Assembly (NCBI RefSeq): GCF_003417535.1
Contig: NZ_QVLS01000003.1
Span: 496,001 to 560,000, forward strand
Source: Hydrogenophaga borbori
GTDB taxonomy: Bacteria; Pseudomonadota; Gammaproteobacteria; Burkholderiales; Burkholderiaceae_C
DNA length: 64,000 bases
Reading direction: 5' to 3'
Every line of letters starts with the position of its first letter. Position 1 is the first letter of the stretch. The translations under genes were made by a program, and so were the position numbers. Below, one piece after another: positions 42,612 to 51,516 of the stretch. Under the pieces are notes generated by a model, which saw nothing but the letters and a program-made list of their open reading frames with translations, made no database searches and was not told where the DNA came from.

Positions 42612-43799
42612 GTGACCACCATCAACACCAACGTCATGTCGATGACCGCTCAGCGCAACCTGAGCAGCTCGGCCAACTCCCTGGCCACCTCCATGCAGCG
42701 CCTGTCCTCGGGCCTGCGCGTGAACTCCGCCAAAGACGACGCCGCCGGCCTGGCCATCTCCGAGCGCATGAACTCCCAGGTGCGCGGCCTCAACGTCGCC
42801 GCCCGCAACGCCAACGACGGCATCTCCCTGGCCCAGACCGCCGAAGGCGCCCTGGGCAAGGTCGGCGACATGCTGCAGCGCATGCGCGAGCTGGCCGTGC
42901 AGTCGGCCAACGCCTCCAACAACAGCGACGACCGCAAGGCCCTGCAGTCCGAGGTGACCCAGCTGCGCCAGGAGATCGACCGCGTGGCCAAGACCACCGC
43001 CTTCAACGGCACCAAGCTGCTTGACGGCTCCTTCGCCAACGCCACCTTCCAGGTCGGCGCCAACGCCGGCGAGGGCATCGCCATCGACTCCATCGTCTCG
43101 GCCAAGTCCAACACCCTGGGCACGACCACGGTGAGCTCGTCCGACGTGATCGCGGTGGACGTGGAAACCGACAACGCCACCGACGGCGTGGCCCTGGCCG
43201 CCGGCGACCTGACCATCACGGACACCTCGGGCACCGCCGTCGACCTCGGTCCCATCGGCGCGGCCACCACCAACGAGCAGCGCACCTCGCAGATCGTCGA
43301 CGCGATCAACGCCAAGTCGTCGGACACGGACATCTTCGCCAAGATCGAATACGACGCCACGGGCGCCGTGACCGGCTACTCGGTGTTCTCGTCCTCGCGC
43401 ACGCTCGACGGCAGCGAGTTCGGCGGCTCCTTCGCGGCCGACCCCACCGGCGACGTCGGTGGCGCCACCTACGCCGACGCCGACTTCGCGCTCGAGGACA
43501 TCGACATCAACAGCTTCGGCGCCGCCCAGCTGGCGATGAAGGTGATCGACACCTCGATCGACTCGATCAACAGCTCGCGCGCCGACCTCGGCGCCCTGCA
43601 AAGCCGCTTCGAGAACGCCGTGGCCAACATCAACATCACGAGCGAGAACATCTCCGCCGCGCGCGGGCGCATCGTCGATGCCGACTTCGCCAAGGAAACC
43701 TCCAACCTCTCGCGCGCCCAGATCCTGCAGCAGGCCGGCACCGCCATGGTCGCCCAGGCCAACCAGGCGCCGCAGAGCGTGCTCTCGCTGCTGCGCTGA
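42612..43799 (+). CDS. fliC: Flagellin (paralogue 2, GTG start)
   Basis: This 395-aa flagellin has the standard conserved ends and a variable centre (about residues 165-305). Its first ~165 codons are nearly identical at the DNA level to those of paralogues 3, 4 and 5. The start is GTG at 42612 in the context AGGAGTCCGCC-GTG; the upstream open frame is not coding. The C-terminal end differs slightly from its neighbours, with [11 protein letters not shown] and [15 protein letters not shown] may lower its translation relative to the other copies. Confidence 0.97.
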   Translation: MTTINTNVMSMTAQRNLSSSANSLATSMQRLSSGLRVNSAKDDAAGLAISERMNSQVRGLNVAARNANDGISLAQTAEGALGKVGDMLQRMRELAVQSANASNNSDDRKALQSEVTQLRQEIDRVAKTTAFNGTKLLDGSFANATFQVGANAGEGIAIDSIVSAKSNTLGTTTVSSSDVIAVDVETDNATDGVALAAGDLTITDTSGTAVDLGPIGAATTNEQRTSQIVDAINAKSSDTDIFAKIEYDATGAVTGYSVFSSSRTLDGSEFGGSFAADPTGDVGGATYADADFALEDIDINSFGAAQLAMKVIDTSIDSINSSRADLGALQSRFENAVANINITSENISAARGRIVDADFAKETSNLSRAQILQQAGTAMVAQANQAPQSVLSLLR

Positions 43800-43826
43800 T
43801 CGGCCCCACCTTCCAAGGACAACACC

Positions 43827-44981
43827 ATGACCACCATCAACACCAACGTCATGTCGATGACCGCTCAGCGCAACCTGAGCAGCTCGGCCAACTCCCTGGC
43901 CACCTCCATGCAGCGCCTGTCCTCGGGCCTGCGCGTGAACTCCGCCAAGGACGACGCCGCCGGCCTGGCCATCTCCGAGCGCATGAACTCCCAGGTGCGC
44001 GGCCTCAACGTCGCCGCCCGCAACGCCAACGACGGCATCTCCCTGGCCCAGACCGCCGAAGGCGCCCTGGGCAAGGTCGGCGACATGCTGCAGCGCATGC
44101 GCGAGCTGGCCGTGCAGTCGGCCAACGCCTCCAACAACAGCGACGACCGCAAGGCCCTGCAGTCCGAGGTGACCCAGCTGCGCCAGGAGATCGACCGCGT
44201 GGCCAAGACCACCGCCTTCAACGGCACCAAGCTGCTTGACGGCTCCTTCGCCAACGCCACCTTCCAGGTCGGCGCCAACGCCGGCGAGGGCATCGCCATC
44301 GAGTCCATCGTCTCGGCCAAGTCCAACACCCTGGGCGACACCGAGCTGATCACCGCCGCCGGCACCCTGACCACCACGGCCGGCGCCAACGCCGCGCTCG
44401 ACGCCGGCACGCTCACCGTCAAGGGTGTCGACCTGGGCCCCATCGCCGCCGCCGCGGACGCGTCGGAGCGCACCACGCAGGTGGTGGACGCGATCAACGC
44501 CAAGTCGTCCGACACCGGCGTGTTCGCCCGCGTGGTGACCGACGCCGCGGGCGCCATCACCGGCTGGACCACGTTCTCGGACGACGCCATCGCCACCGCC
44601 GACTTCACGGGCTTCACCGCCGCCACCACCGGCGCCTCGCCGGCCGCCGCGGGCGCCGCCGTGGCCTCGCAGCTCGACGACATCTCCATCACCTCGTTCG
44701 GCGAATCGCAGCGCGCGCTCAAGGTGATCGACTCGGCCATCGACGCCATCAACAGCTCGCGCGCCGACCTCGGCGCCCTGCAAAGCCGCTTCGAGAACGC
44801 TGTGGCCAACATCAACATCACCGGCGAGAACATCTCCGCCGCGCGCGGGCGCATCGTCGACGCCGACTTCGCCAAGGAAACCTCCAACCTCTCGCGCGCC
44901 CAGATCCTGCAGCAGGCCGGCACCGCCATGGTCGCCCAGGCCAACCAGAACGGCCAGAGCGTGCTCTCGCTGCTGCGCTGA
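43827..44981 (+). CDS. fliC: Flagellin (paralogue 3)
   Basis: This 384-aa flagellin is the shortest of the five. The N-terminal ~165 codons are almost identical to paralogues 2, 4 and 5, and the last ~80 codons closely match those of 4 and 5. The central region is distinct and Ala/Thr-rich. It starts 27 bp after paralogue 2, with AAGGA before the ATG and no separate promoter. A strong terminator follows at 45017-45049. Confidence 0.97.
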   Translation: MTTINTNVMSMTAQRNLSSSANSLATSMQRLSSGLRVNSAKDDAAGLAISERMNSQVRGLNVAARNANDGISLAQTAEGALGKVGDMLQRMRELAVQSANASNNSDDRKALQSEVTQLRQEIDRVAKTTAFNGTKLLDGSFANATFQVGANAGEGIAIESIVSAKSNTLGDTELITAAGTLTTTAGANAALDAGTLTVKGVDLGPIAAAADASERTTQVVDAINAKSSDTGVFARVVTDAAGAITGWTTFSDDAIATADFTGFTAATTGASPAAAGAAVASQLDDISITSFGESQRALKVIDSAIDAINSSRADLGALQSRFENAVANINITGENISAARGRIVDADFAKETSNLSRAQILQQAGTAMVAQANQNGQSVLSLLR

Positions 44982-45016
44982 GCGCCCGGTTTCTCGCACG
45001 ACACACCCGTCGTTTC

Positions 45017-45049
45017 GCGGCGGTGGCCTCCGGGCCACCGCCGCTTTTT
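45017..45049 (+). terminator. Strong hairpin terminator after flagellin 3
   Basis: GCGGCGGTGGCC at 45017-45028 pairs perfectly with GGCCACCGCCGC at 45033-45044 across a TCCG tetraloop, giving a 12-bp stem. TTTTTCTTTT follows. This is a textbook intrinsic terminator ending the fliC2-fliC3 transcript. Confidence 0.93.
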
Positions 45050-45114
45050 CTTTTGGGGGGCAAACACCGCCCATTTCCGGCTTGACCACCGGGCACCCGA
45101 CCGATGGAAGCCCC

Positions 45115-45141
45115 TAAAGAAGCCGTGAAGCGCACCGAAAT
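45115..45141 (+). promoter_or_regulatory. Sigma-28 promoter of fliC4-fliC5
   Basis: TAAAGAAG at 45115-45122 and ACCGAAAT at 45134-45141 are spaced 11 bp, almost the same sequence as the fliC1 promoter. It follows the terminator and lies about 103 bp before the fourth flagellin ATG. The 32-bp gap before the fifth flagellin holds no promoter. Confidence 0.82.
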
Positions 45142-45243
45142 AGACGCCAACGGATCCCGAAAAGGTTCGTGACCGGCACTGGGCCCTCGACATGGACACG
45201 CGCCGGATCGTTCAGACGGTTCCACCTTTCAAAGGAAACAGCG

Positions 45244-46416
45244 ATGACCACCATCAACACCAACGTCATGTCGATGACCGCTCAGCGCAACCTGAGCAGC
45301 TCGGCCAACTCCCTGGCCACCTCCATGCAGCGCCTGTCCTCGGGCCTGCGCGTGAACTCCGCCAAGGACGACGCCGCCGGCCTGGCCATCTCCGAGCGCA
45401 TGAACTCCCAGGTGCGCGGCCTCAACGTCGCCGCCCGCAACGCCAACGACGGCATCTCCCTTGCCCAGACCGCCGAAGGCGCCCTGGGCAAGGTCGGCGA
45501 CATGCTGCAGCGCATGCGCGAGCTGGCCGTGCAGTCGGCCAACGCCTCCAACAACAGCGACGACCGCAAGGCCCTGCAGTCCGAGGTGACCCAGCTGCGC
45601 CAGGAGATCGACCGCGTGGCCAAGACCACCGCCTTCAACGGCACCAAGCTGCTCGACGGCTCCTTCGCCAACGCCACCTTCCAGGTCGGCGCCAACGCCG
45701 GCGAAGCCATCTCCATTGACTCCATCGTCTCGGCCAAGTCCGACTCGCTGGGAGAACTGGACAACACCGAGTTCTTCGTCGCCACCGTGGCCGCGCCGAG
45801 CACCGCCGCCAACGCCGCCATCCCGGCCGGCACCACGGGCTGGACCATCAAGGACGCCGCCGGCAACGACGTCGATCTGGGCGGCATCGCCGCCTCGACC
45901 ACGGCCGCCGAACGCACCACGCAGGTCGTGGCCGCGATCAACGCCAAGTCCTCCGACACCGGCGTGTTCGCCCGCGAACTGGCCGCTGGCGGCTACGAGA
46001 TCTTCTCGGACCGCGACCTGACCGCCGCCACCACCTTCGGGGCCGCCTTCACGGCCGCTGCCACCGGTGCGCCTGGCGACACCGCGCCCCCCGCCACGCT
46101 GCGCAACCTGAGCGACGTGAGCATCGAGAGCTTCGGCGATGCCCAGATCGCCCTGAAGGTGATCGACAAGGCCATCGACGCCATCAACAGCTCGCGCGCC
46201 GACCTCGGCGCCCTGCAGAGCCGCTTCGAAAACGCCGTGGCCAACATCAACATCACCGGCGAGAACATCTCCGCCGCGCGCGGGCGCATCGTCGACGCCG
46301 ACTTCGCCAAGGAAACCTCCAACCTCTCGCGCGCCCAGATCCTTCAGCAGGCCGGCACCGCCATGGTCGCCCAGGCCAACCAGAACGGCCAGAGCGTGCT
46401 CTCGCTGCTGCGCTGA
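45244..46416 (+). CDS. fliC: Flagellin (paralogue 4)
   Basis: This 390-aa flagellin shares near-identical conserved ends with paralogues 2, 3 and 5. Its variable centre (about residues 165-305) differs, with its own [20 protein letters not shown] stretch, and carries the [15 protein letters not shown] block seen in related form in all copies. AAAGGA precedes the ATG at 45244; upstream codons in frame belong to the leader. It is expressed from the sigma-28 promoter at 45115. Confidence 0.97.
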   Translation: MTTINTNVMSMTAQRNLSSSANSLATSMQRLSSGLRVNSAKDDAAGLAISERMNSQVRGLNVAARNANDGISLAQTAEGALGKVGDMLQRMRELAVQSANASNNSDDRKALQSEVTQLRQEIDRVAKTTAFNGTKLLDGSFANATFQVGANAGEAISIDSIVSAKSDSLGELDNTEFFVATVAAPSTAANAAIPAGTTGWTIKDAAGNDVDLGGIAASTTAAERTTQVVAAINAKSSDTGVFARELAAGGYEIFSDRDLTAATTFGAAFTAAATGAPGDTAPPATLRNLSDVSIESFGDAQIALKVIDKAIDAINSSRADLGALQSRFENAVANINITGENISAARGRIVDADFAKETSNLSRAQILQQAGTAMVAQANQNGQSVLSLLR

Positions 46417-46448
46417 GCCCCGCCTGAACCGCCCACCAGGAGCCCACC

Positions 46449-47630
46449 ATGACCACCATCAACACCAACGTCATGTCGATGACCGCTCAGCGCAACCTGA
46501 GCAGCTCGGCCAACTCCCTGGCCACCTCCATGCAGCGCCTGTCCTCGGGCCTGCGCGTGAACTCCGCCAAGGACGACGCCGCCGGCCTGGCCATCTCCGA
46601 GCGCATGAACTCCCAGGTGCGCGGCCTCAACGTCGCCGCCCGCAACGCCAACGACGGCATCTCCCTGGCCCAGACCGCCGAAGGCGCCCTGGGCAAGGTC
46701 GGCGACATGCTGCAGCGCATGCGCGAGCTGGCCGTGCAGTCGGCCAACGCCTCCAACAACAGCGACGACCGCAAGGCCCTGCAGTCCGAGGTGACCCAGC
46801 TGCGCCAGGAGATCGACCGCGTGGCCAAGACCACCGCCTTCAACGGCACCAAGCTGCTTGACGGCTCCTTCGCCAACGCCACCTTCCAGGTCGGCGCCAA
46901 CGCCGGCGAGGGCATCGCCATCGAGTCCATCGTCTCGGCCAAGTCCGACACCCTGGGTGAAACGCCGGTGCACATGACCGCGCAGATCAACAACGCGGCC
47001 GACCCCGTGGCGCCCGCCGTGCTGGCCTCCATGGCTGCCGGTGCCCTGAAGGTGGACGACGCCTCGGGCACCGCCGTCGACCTCGGCCCCATCGGCGAGG
47101 CCACCACCGGCGCCCAGCGCTCGCAGCAGATCGTGGACGCGATCAACGCCAAGTCCTCCGACACCGGCGTGTTCGCCTTTACCACGCTCGACGCCAACGG
47201 CGCCGTCACGGGCTACCGCGTCTGGGCCGAGCGCGCCCTGACCGCGGCCGGCGATTTCACCGGCTTCGGCGCCGCCACCACCGGCACCGTGACCGACACC
47301 GCCGCCGTGGCCAACGCGGCCATGGACGACGTGAGCATCACGAGCTTCGGCGAGTCCCAGCTGGCCATCAAGGTGATCGACTCGGCCATCGACGCCATCA
47401 ACAGCTCGCGCGCCGACCTCGGCGCCCTGCAAAGCCGCTTCGAGAACGCCGTGGCCAACATCAACATCACCGGCGAGAACATCTCCGCCGCGCGCGGGCG
47501 CATCGTCGACGCCGATTTCGCCAAGGAAACCTCCAACCTCTCGCGCGCCCAGATCCTGCAGCAGGCCGGCACCGCCATGGTCGCCCAGGCCAACCAGAAC
47601 GGCCAGAGCGTGCTCTCGCTGCTGCGCTGA
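46449..47630 (+). CDS. fliC: Flagellin (paralogue 5)
   Basis: This 393-aa flagellin closely matches paralogue 3 in its first ~165 codons and last ~80 codons. Its centre partly resembles paralogue 1: the segment around [19 protein letters not shown] parallels [19 protein letters not shown] of paralogue 1, suggesting recombination between copies. AGGAG precedes the ATG. It is the last flagellin of the array and is followed by a terminator at 47664-47693. Confidence 0.97.
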   Translation: MTTINTNVMSMTAQRNLSSSANSLATSMQRLSSGLRVNSAKDDAAGLAISERMNSQVRGLNVAARNANDGISLAQTAEGALGKVGDMLQRMRELAVQSANASNNSDDRKALQSEVTQLRQEIDRVAKTTAFNGTKLLDGSFANATFQVGANAGEGIAIESIVSAKSDTLGETPVHMTAQINNAADPVAPAVLASMAAGALKVDDASGTAVDLGPIGEATTGAQRSQQIVDAINAKSSDTGVFAFTTLDANGAVTGYRVWAERALTAAGDFTGFGAATTGTVTDTAAVANAAMDDVSITSFGESQLAIKVIDSAIDAINSSRADLGALQSRFENAVANINITGENISAARGRIVDADFAKETSNLSRAQILQQAGTAMVAQANQNGQSVLSLLR

Positions 47631-47663
47631 GCGGCCAGGCCCCCGGGCCGCCCCACGCCCGCC

Positions 47664-47693
47664 ACGGCGGCGGCCCGAAAAGGCCGCCGCCGT
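47664..47693 (+). terminator. Hairpin terminator after flagellin 5
   Basis: ACGGCGGCGGCC at 47664-47675 pairs perfectly with GGCCGCCGCCGT at 47682-47693, a 12-bp stem with a 6-base loop, followed by a T-containing stretch. It closes the flagellin array before fliS. Confidence 0.85.
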
Positions 47694-47775
47694 TGTCGTT
47701 TGAAGCGGACACCACCTCTCTCAGGCATCGCGGGAAACGGCCATGAAACCCACCTCTGATCGCCCACCAAATACC

Positions 47776-47802
47776 TACAGTCCGGCGCGCGACGGCCGAT
47801 AC
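47776..47802 (+). promoter_or_regulatory. Sigma-28 promoter of fliS-fliT
   Basis: GCCGATAC at 47795-47802 is a near-perfect FliA -10 box. TACAGTCC lies 11 bp upstream at 47776-47783 as a weaker -35. It is 31 bp before the fliS ATG, so fliS and fliT can be transcribed separately from the flagellins. Confidence 0.7.
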
Positions 47803-47832
47803 AAAGAACATAGCCAGCCAGGAGCCCCCACC

Positions 47833-48240
47833 ATGTTCACCTCCGTCAACACCCGTTCCGCCTCCGTCTACAAACGCGTCGCCGTGGAAACCGGCGTCCA
47901 GGCGGCCGACTCGCATCGGCTGGTGGGCATGCTGTTCGACGGCCTGCTGCAGGCCGTGGCGGCCGCGCGCGGCGCCATGGAACGCGGCGATCTGGTCGCC
48001 AAGGGCGAGCAGATCGGCAAGGCGGTGCGCATCGTCGAGGAAGGCCTGAAGGCCGGCCTGGACCCGGCCGGTGGCGAGATGGCGCGCAACCTGGGTGCGC
48101 TGTACGCCTACAGCGTGCGCCGCCTCACGGAGGCGAATCTGCGCAACGACGCCAAGGCCCTGGCCGAGGTGGCGGGCCTCATCGAGCCCGTGGCCCAGGC
48201 CTGGCAGGACATCCGCGCCCAGGCGCTGCAGGGAGCCTGA
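47833..48240 (+). CDS. fliS: Flagellin export chaperone FliS
   Basis: FliS binds the C-terminus of flagellin and keeps it unfolded until export. The 135-aa helical product has the family pattern YKRVAVETGVQAADSHRLVGMLFDGLLQ near the N-terminus (residues about 13-40), and NLGALYAYSVRRLTEANLRND later, as in most FliS proteins. The ATG at 47833 follows GGAG; the frame extends upstream but without conservation. fliT begins one base after the stop. Confidence 0.95.
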   Translation: MFTSVNTRSASVYKRVAVETGVQAADSHRLVGMLFDGLLQAVAAARGAMERGDLVAKGEQIGKAVRIVEEGLKAGLDPAGGEMARNLGALYAYSVRRLTEANLRNDAKALAEVAGLIEPVAQAWQDIRAQALQGA

Positions 48241-48241
48241 C

Positions 48242-48547
48242 ATGGAGCAGCACGGTTTGATCGACTTCTACAAAGCCATCGAGCGCACCAGCGACCAGAT
48301 GCTGGCCGCCGCCCAGGCCGAGGACTGGGACCGCGTGGTCCGGCTCGAAGGCGCCTGCGCGGTGCTCATCGCCCAGCTGCGCTTCAAGTCGCGCGAGGCC
48401 GAGCTCGCGCCCGAGGAGCGCAAGGAGAAGGCGCGCATCATGCAGCGCATCCTTCGCACCGACGCCGAGATCCGCTGCCTGGCCGAGCCCTGGCTGAACG
48501 ACCTGGCGCAGATCATCGACCGCAACAGCGCGGCGCCCACGCACTGA
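48242..48547 (+). CDS. fliT: FliT-like export chaperone for FliD
   Basis: FliT-type proteins chaperone FliD and in enterobacteria also inhibit FlhDC. The 101-aa product is fully helical, beginning MEQHGLIDFYKAIERTSDQM and containing CAVLIAQLRFKSREAELAPEE. Sequence conservation is low; the call relies on size, helical pattern and position directly after fliS. A terminator follows at 48573, and an unrelated minus-strand gene converges on it. Confidence 0.83.
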   Translation: MEQHGLIDFYKAIERTSDQMLAAAQAEDWDRVVRLEGACAVLIAQLRFKSREAELAPEERKEKARIMQRILRTDAEIRCLAEPWLNDLAQIIDRNSAAPTH

Positions 48548-48572
48548 GCGCGGCGCTGCCCGCCCAAGGAAG

Positions 48573-48597
48573 CGGCCCTCAGGGGCCGTTTCTCTTT
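48573..48597. terminator. Hairpin terminator between fliT and the convergent island gene
   Basis: CGGCCC at 48573-48578 and GGGCCG at 48583-48588 form a 6-bp stem with a TCAG loop followed by TTTCTCTTT. It most likely ends fliST. It lies 17 bp beyond the stop of the convergent minus-strand gene and might also limit read-through from that side. Confidence 0.6.
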
Positions 48598-48604
48598 GAG
48601 GGAC

Positions 48605-49780
48605 TCAGCCCGGGAGCAGCAGGCCCTCGTAGGCCCGTTTCGCTTCGCGGTAGTCCGCCAGCCGACGCTGGAGCCGGTCGGCCAGCGCCTGAACCACCTC
48701 CAGGTTTTCCCGGTGCATGTCGTCCATTTCTTCCCGCAGCGTCTGGGCGTGCAGGCGCAACAGCTCGTCGAACACCAAGGGGTGCAGGCGCGCGATGAAC
48801 ACCGGCCGCTCGAGCAGCAGGCGCTCGACGACATCCTCGGGTGACTCCCCGGCCTCCTGGGCCAAGGCCTGGAGCGTGAGCGACAGAGCTTCCCCGTTCA
48901 GCGCCACCTGCGCCGCTGGCACGGCTTTCTTCTTGGGGGCGCGCAGGGCATCGGGCAACGGCACCCCCTGGGCTTCGGTCCTTGCTGTCTTCGACGGACG
49001 GGGCCTCCACTCACCGAGAAAGGCTTTCAGCTGGACCAGGGGCCTTGCCTGGCGACCCGAGGTCTTGTCCGGGGTCGTGTCCGGCGCAGGCTGGCCTGGC
49101 GCGGCGCGGCGCGGCTTGAACGGGGATGCCATGGGGACCGGCACGAGCGCGCGCTGGTTGAACGCGATCGCGTCCTTCTCCTGTGGGGCATTCGCTTTGC
49201 CGAGGCCCGCCGCCCGGCGCTGCCGTATGTCGCGCAAGCGTTCATCGAACGCCCGCTGCGCGCCCGCGCGATGGAACTCGACATCCGCCTCGGCGAGCGC
49301 CAGGTCGTCTTCGGCAGCGTTCCGCGCGGCGGTGGCCCGATTCAGAATCTCCTGCGCCGCCAGCATCCGCTGGGCGCGCACCAGGCTTGCGAGGTGTCGG
49401 CGCGACTCCGTGCTGTCCACCACCCGCTTTTTCGAGAAGTGGTCGCAGGCCTGGACCACCTCGTGCCGGCGACCGTCGACTGGCGCCGATCGCAAGTACG
49501 CGATCGTTGGTGCCACCAGATCGCGAAAGCTGCAGGACTCGATGCGCCCGCACCACCGGCCCACCGGCTTGCGGGTGGGCATCACCTGATCGGGAGCGTC
49601 CTGGTCGGCATGCGCGTGCCACTCTTTCCCGGTCGGCCGGGGTGACTTCTCATACAAGGTCCTTGCAAACCCCTCGACATCGAAGCGCTCGCCCCGCCGG
49701 ATCGGCGAGAACGCCGGGACTGGCCTGGCCGGCGGGACGGACTTTCTGATCGGCGGTGCTTCTTGACTGACGCGGCGCAT
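48605..49780 (-). CDS. Unrecognised 391-aa protein with coiled-coil ends (island gene 4)
   Basis: I do not recognise this protein. It has no signal peptide or membrane helix. The first ~30 residues are basic and Pro/Ser-rich. An Ala/Glu-rich helical stretch at about 145-195 and a C-terminal one at about 345-391 look like coiled coils. A Pro-rich linker (AAPGQPAPDTTPDK) lies between. The ATG at 49780 has GAGGAG well placed upstream. It is the last gene of a four-reading-frame minus-strand run (52515 to 48605) between fliT and fliE. The architecture is that of a secreted or scaffold protein; an effector role is inference. Confidence 0.65.
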   Translation of the reverse strand: MRRVSQEAPPIRKSVPPARPVPAFSPIRRGERFDVEGFARTLYEKSPRPTGKEWHAHADQDAPDQVMPTRKPVGRWCGRIESCSFRDLVAPTIAYLRSAPVDGRRHEVVQACDHFSKKRVVDSTESRRHLASLVRAQRMLAAQEILNRATAARNAAEDDLALAEADVEFHRAGAQRAFDERLRDIRQRRAAGLGKANAPQEKDAIAFNQRALVPVPMASPFKPRRAAPGQPAPDTTPDKTSGRQARPLVQLKAFLGEWRPRPSKTARTEAQGVPLPDALRAPKKKAVPAAQVALNGEALSLTLQALAQEAGESPEDVVERLLLERPVFIARLHPLVFDELLRLHAQTLREEMDDMHRENLEVVQALADRLQRRLADYREAKRAYEGLLLPG

Positions 49781-49922
49781 GCGGACTCCTCGGGCTGTGG
49801 CGGTGGTACGGAAGCGGCATCGTGCAAAACCGATGCGGCCTGTGGGTAACAGCCACCGAGCAAAGCGTTCATGAGATGGCACGGGGCCATCCCAGCCCCG
49901 GCCTCGCGCCCCCGAGAAAGGC

Positions 49923-50732
49923 TCAGAGCGGTGCTTGCGCGGCCGCCTGCAGCTGCGCGCGCATGCAGTACCGCGCCAGGGCCCGGAACACCGGGTCGCT
50001 CAGGTAACGGGGCACCGGGGTCTCGGTCAACCACCGGTGCAGGATCTGGTGCGGGGCCAGCGAGGGGGCGCCGGCGATGGTGTGGACAGCGACAAACCCC
50101 TCGACCTCCTCGGCCTCCACGTCGAAAGGGCCTTTGGGGACACCTTTCGGTGTGAAGGCCTTGTCCAGCCGGGCCGCGATGGCCGCGTACGCCCGCCGCT
50201 GATCGCCACTCCCCTCTTCCTGCCACAGGCCGAGCCCGTCCAGAGCCAGCATGCGCTCCCGGTGGCCCAGGTACGCCGCTTCCAGTTGGCGGGCCAACTG
50301 CATCAAGGGCTGCTCCTTCGCCTGGACAGCGCCCAGTTCGTTCTTCACCCGCACCAGCCGGGCCAGGGCACCGCGGAATTCGTGCGTGTCTGGGAACACG
50401 CCGTCGACCAGACAGCACAAGACGCCTTCGATGCACCGACGCCATTGCACCTCCTGCGGCAGCACGTCCTCGACGGGCTCTCTGCACGCCTCGGCCAGCT
50501 GCCCATGCAGGGTGGCGCTCAGCGCCGAGGCGAACGCGCGGGCGCTCATGGGCGCCAGTTCGCCCTCGGCGTCCTGGGTCATGGCCGGCGCCAGAGGCTG
50601 GCCCTCGGGCACCACCGGGGCGAGCCACTCCAGCAGCCGGTCCAGGCTGTCCCCCCGCTGGGGGTCGACAGGAAGCGCCATGTCGCCCTGAACCCCCAGT
50701 TCGACGAAATACGCCAGCAAGGCCTCGAACAC
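49923..50732 (-). CDS. Unrecognised helical protein, probably the downstream part of a split gene (island gene 3)
   Basis: From the GTG at 50732 this encodes 269 aa with no motif I recognise. It is helical, slightly acidic and cytoplasmic in character. The start is doubtful: the same frame is open for 42 more codons upstream, back to a TAG at 50859-50861, and those codons read as normal protein (for example LRRFIDQRSQ and QFLRHVLLLGTASF) without any ATG, GTG or TTG. The TAG is the stop of the preceding gene in the same frame. The simplest reading is that both belong to one 517-codon gene interrupted by an amber codon. No ribosome-binding site is evident at the GTG. Confidence 0.55.
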   Translation of the reverse strand: MFEALLAYFVELGVQGDMALPVDPQRGDSLDRLLEWLAPVVPEGQPLAPAMTQDAEGELAPMSARAFASALSATLHGQLAEACREPVEDVLPQEVQWRRCIEGVLCCLVDGVFPDTHEFRGALARLVRVKNELGAVQAKEQPLMQLARQLEAAYLGHRERMLALDGLGLWQEEGSGDQRRAYAAIAARLDKAFTPKGVPKGPFDVEAEEVEGFVAVHTIAGAPSLAPHQILHRWLTETPVPRYLSDPVFRALARYCMRAQLQAAAQAPL

Positions 50733-50858
50733 CCGGGGCCGCAGGTTGAAGGAGGCCGTGCCCAGCAGGAGAACATGCCGAAGAAACTGCAGCGGCGTCT
50801 GCCCCTGCGCCTGGCTGCGTTGATCGATGAAGCGGCGCAGTGAGGCGGTGCGCGCCCG

Positions 50859-51476
50859 CTACGCGCCAGCGGGCACACCGTCCGCAACCGCCTGGCTCCA
50901 GACGCGGTTGCATTCGCGCGCTTCATCGCGATCGGCGGTGCGCGCTTTCGAATGGCCATCCTGTTGCCGAATGCAGGCGCGCAGCGCCGAGGGCGTCATG
51001 GCCTTCATGCCGTCCCTGTGGGCCCGCATCTTCCCGACGCTGCGGGTGATGTCGAAGAACCGCCCCTGGGCGGCCTTCAGCACCTGCAACGCCGCCCGCA
51101 GTTTCATCGTGTGGCGGCACCCATCCGGGTTCGCGGCGCGCTCGGCTCGCAGCAGTTCCAGCGCCGCGGCCACCTCCGGCCAATGCCCGAGGTGTTTCTC
51201 GCACCAGGCGATCTCCTCGTCCAGCCGCTTCCGCAGGCGCGCCTGCTCCCGCCCATGGACCAGGCGCCCGATCCAACCGGTGCGCGAAGCGAACCTGACC
51301 GACAGGTCGACGCCGTTCTGCCCGTTCTTTCTTTTTTTGCACACCAGCACCGGCGGCTTGGTCGTGGAGGCCGTCGGCGTCTGGGCCAGCACCTGGCCGA
51401 TCACCGGCAGGCCTTTGAGGTCTTTGGACCGGGGGGACCGGACACAGGAAGGGAAGAACCGTTCAAGGATAGACAT
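50859..51476 (-). CDS. Unrecognised protein, upstream part of a gene split by TAG (island gene 2)
   Basis: The 205-aa product starts MSILERFFPSCVRSPRSKDL at 51476 and ends at a TAG (50859-50861). It is basic, without signal peptide, and has a KKRKNGQNG patch near residue 48 and a long helical region from about residue 80. I find no known family. The reading frame continues after the TAG into the next gene, so this is likely the N-terminal portion of a larger protein; a C-to-T change in a CAG codon would suffice. It starts 40 bp after the stop of the 332-aa gene. An active short product or read-through cannot be excluded. Confidence 0.55.
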   Translation of the reverse strand: MSILERFFPSCVRSPRSKDLKGLPVIGQVLAQTPTASTTKPPVLVCKKRKNGQNGVDLSVRFASRTGWIGRLVHGREQARLRKRLDEEIAWCEKHLGHWPEVAAALELLRAERAANPDGCRHTMKLRAALQVLKAAQGRFFDITRSVGKMRAHRDGMKAMTPSALRACIRQQDGHSKARTADRDEARECNRVWSQAVADGVPAGA

Positions 51477-51516
51477 GGCGCGACTCAAAACGCAGAGGCA
51501 GGCGGGGCAGCGGCCC

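Noticed and set aside
42597-45089. 830-codon open frame antisense to the flagellin genes
   Set aside because: Gly/His/Val-rich shadow translation of conserved flagellin codons; repeats mirror the paralogous genes.
39787-47630. Repeated sequence across the flagellin array as a CRISPR or phage-type repeat
   Set aside because: The repeats are long coding segments of intact paralogous genes, not short direct repeats with spacers.
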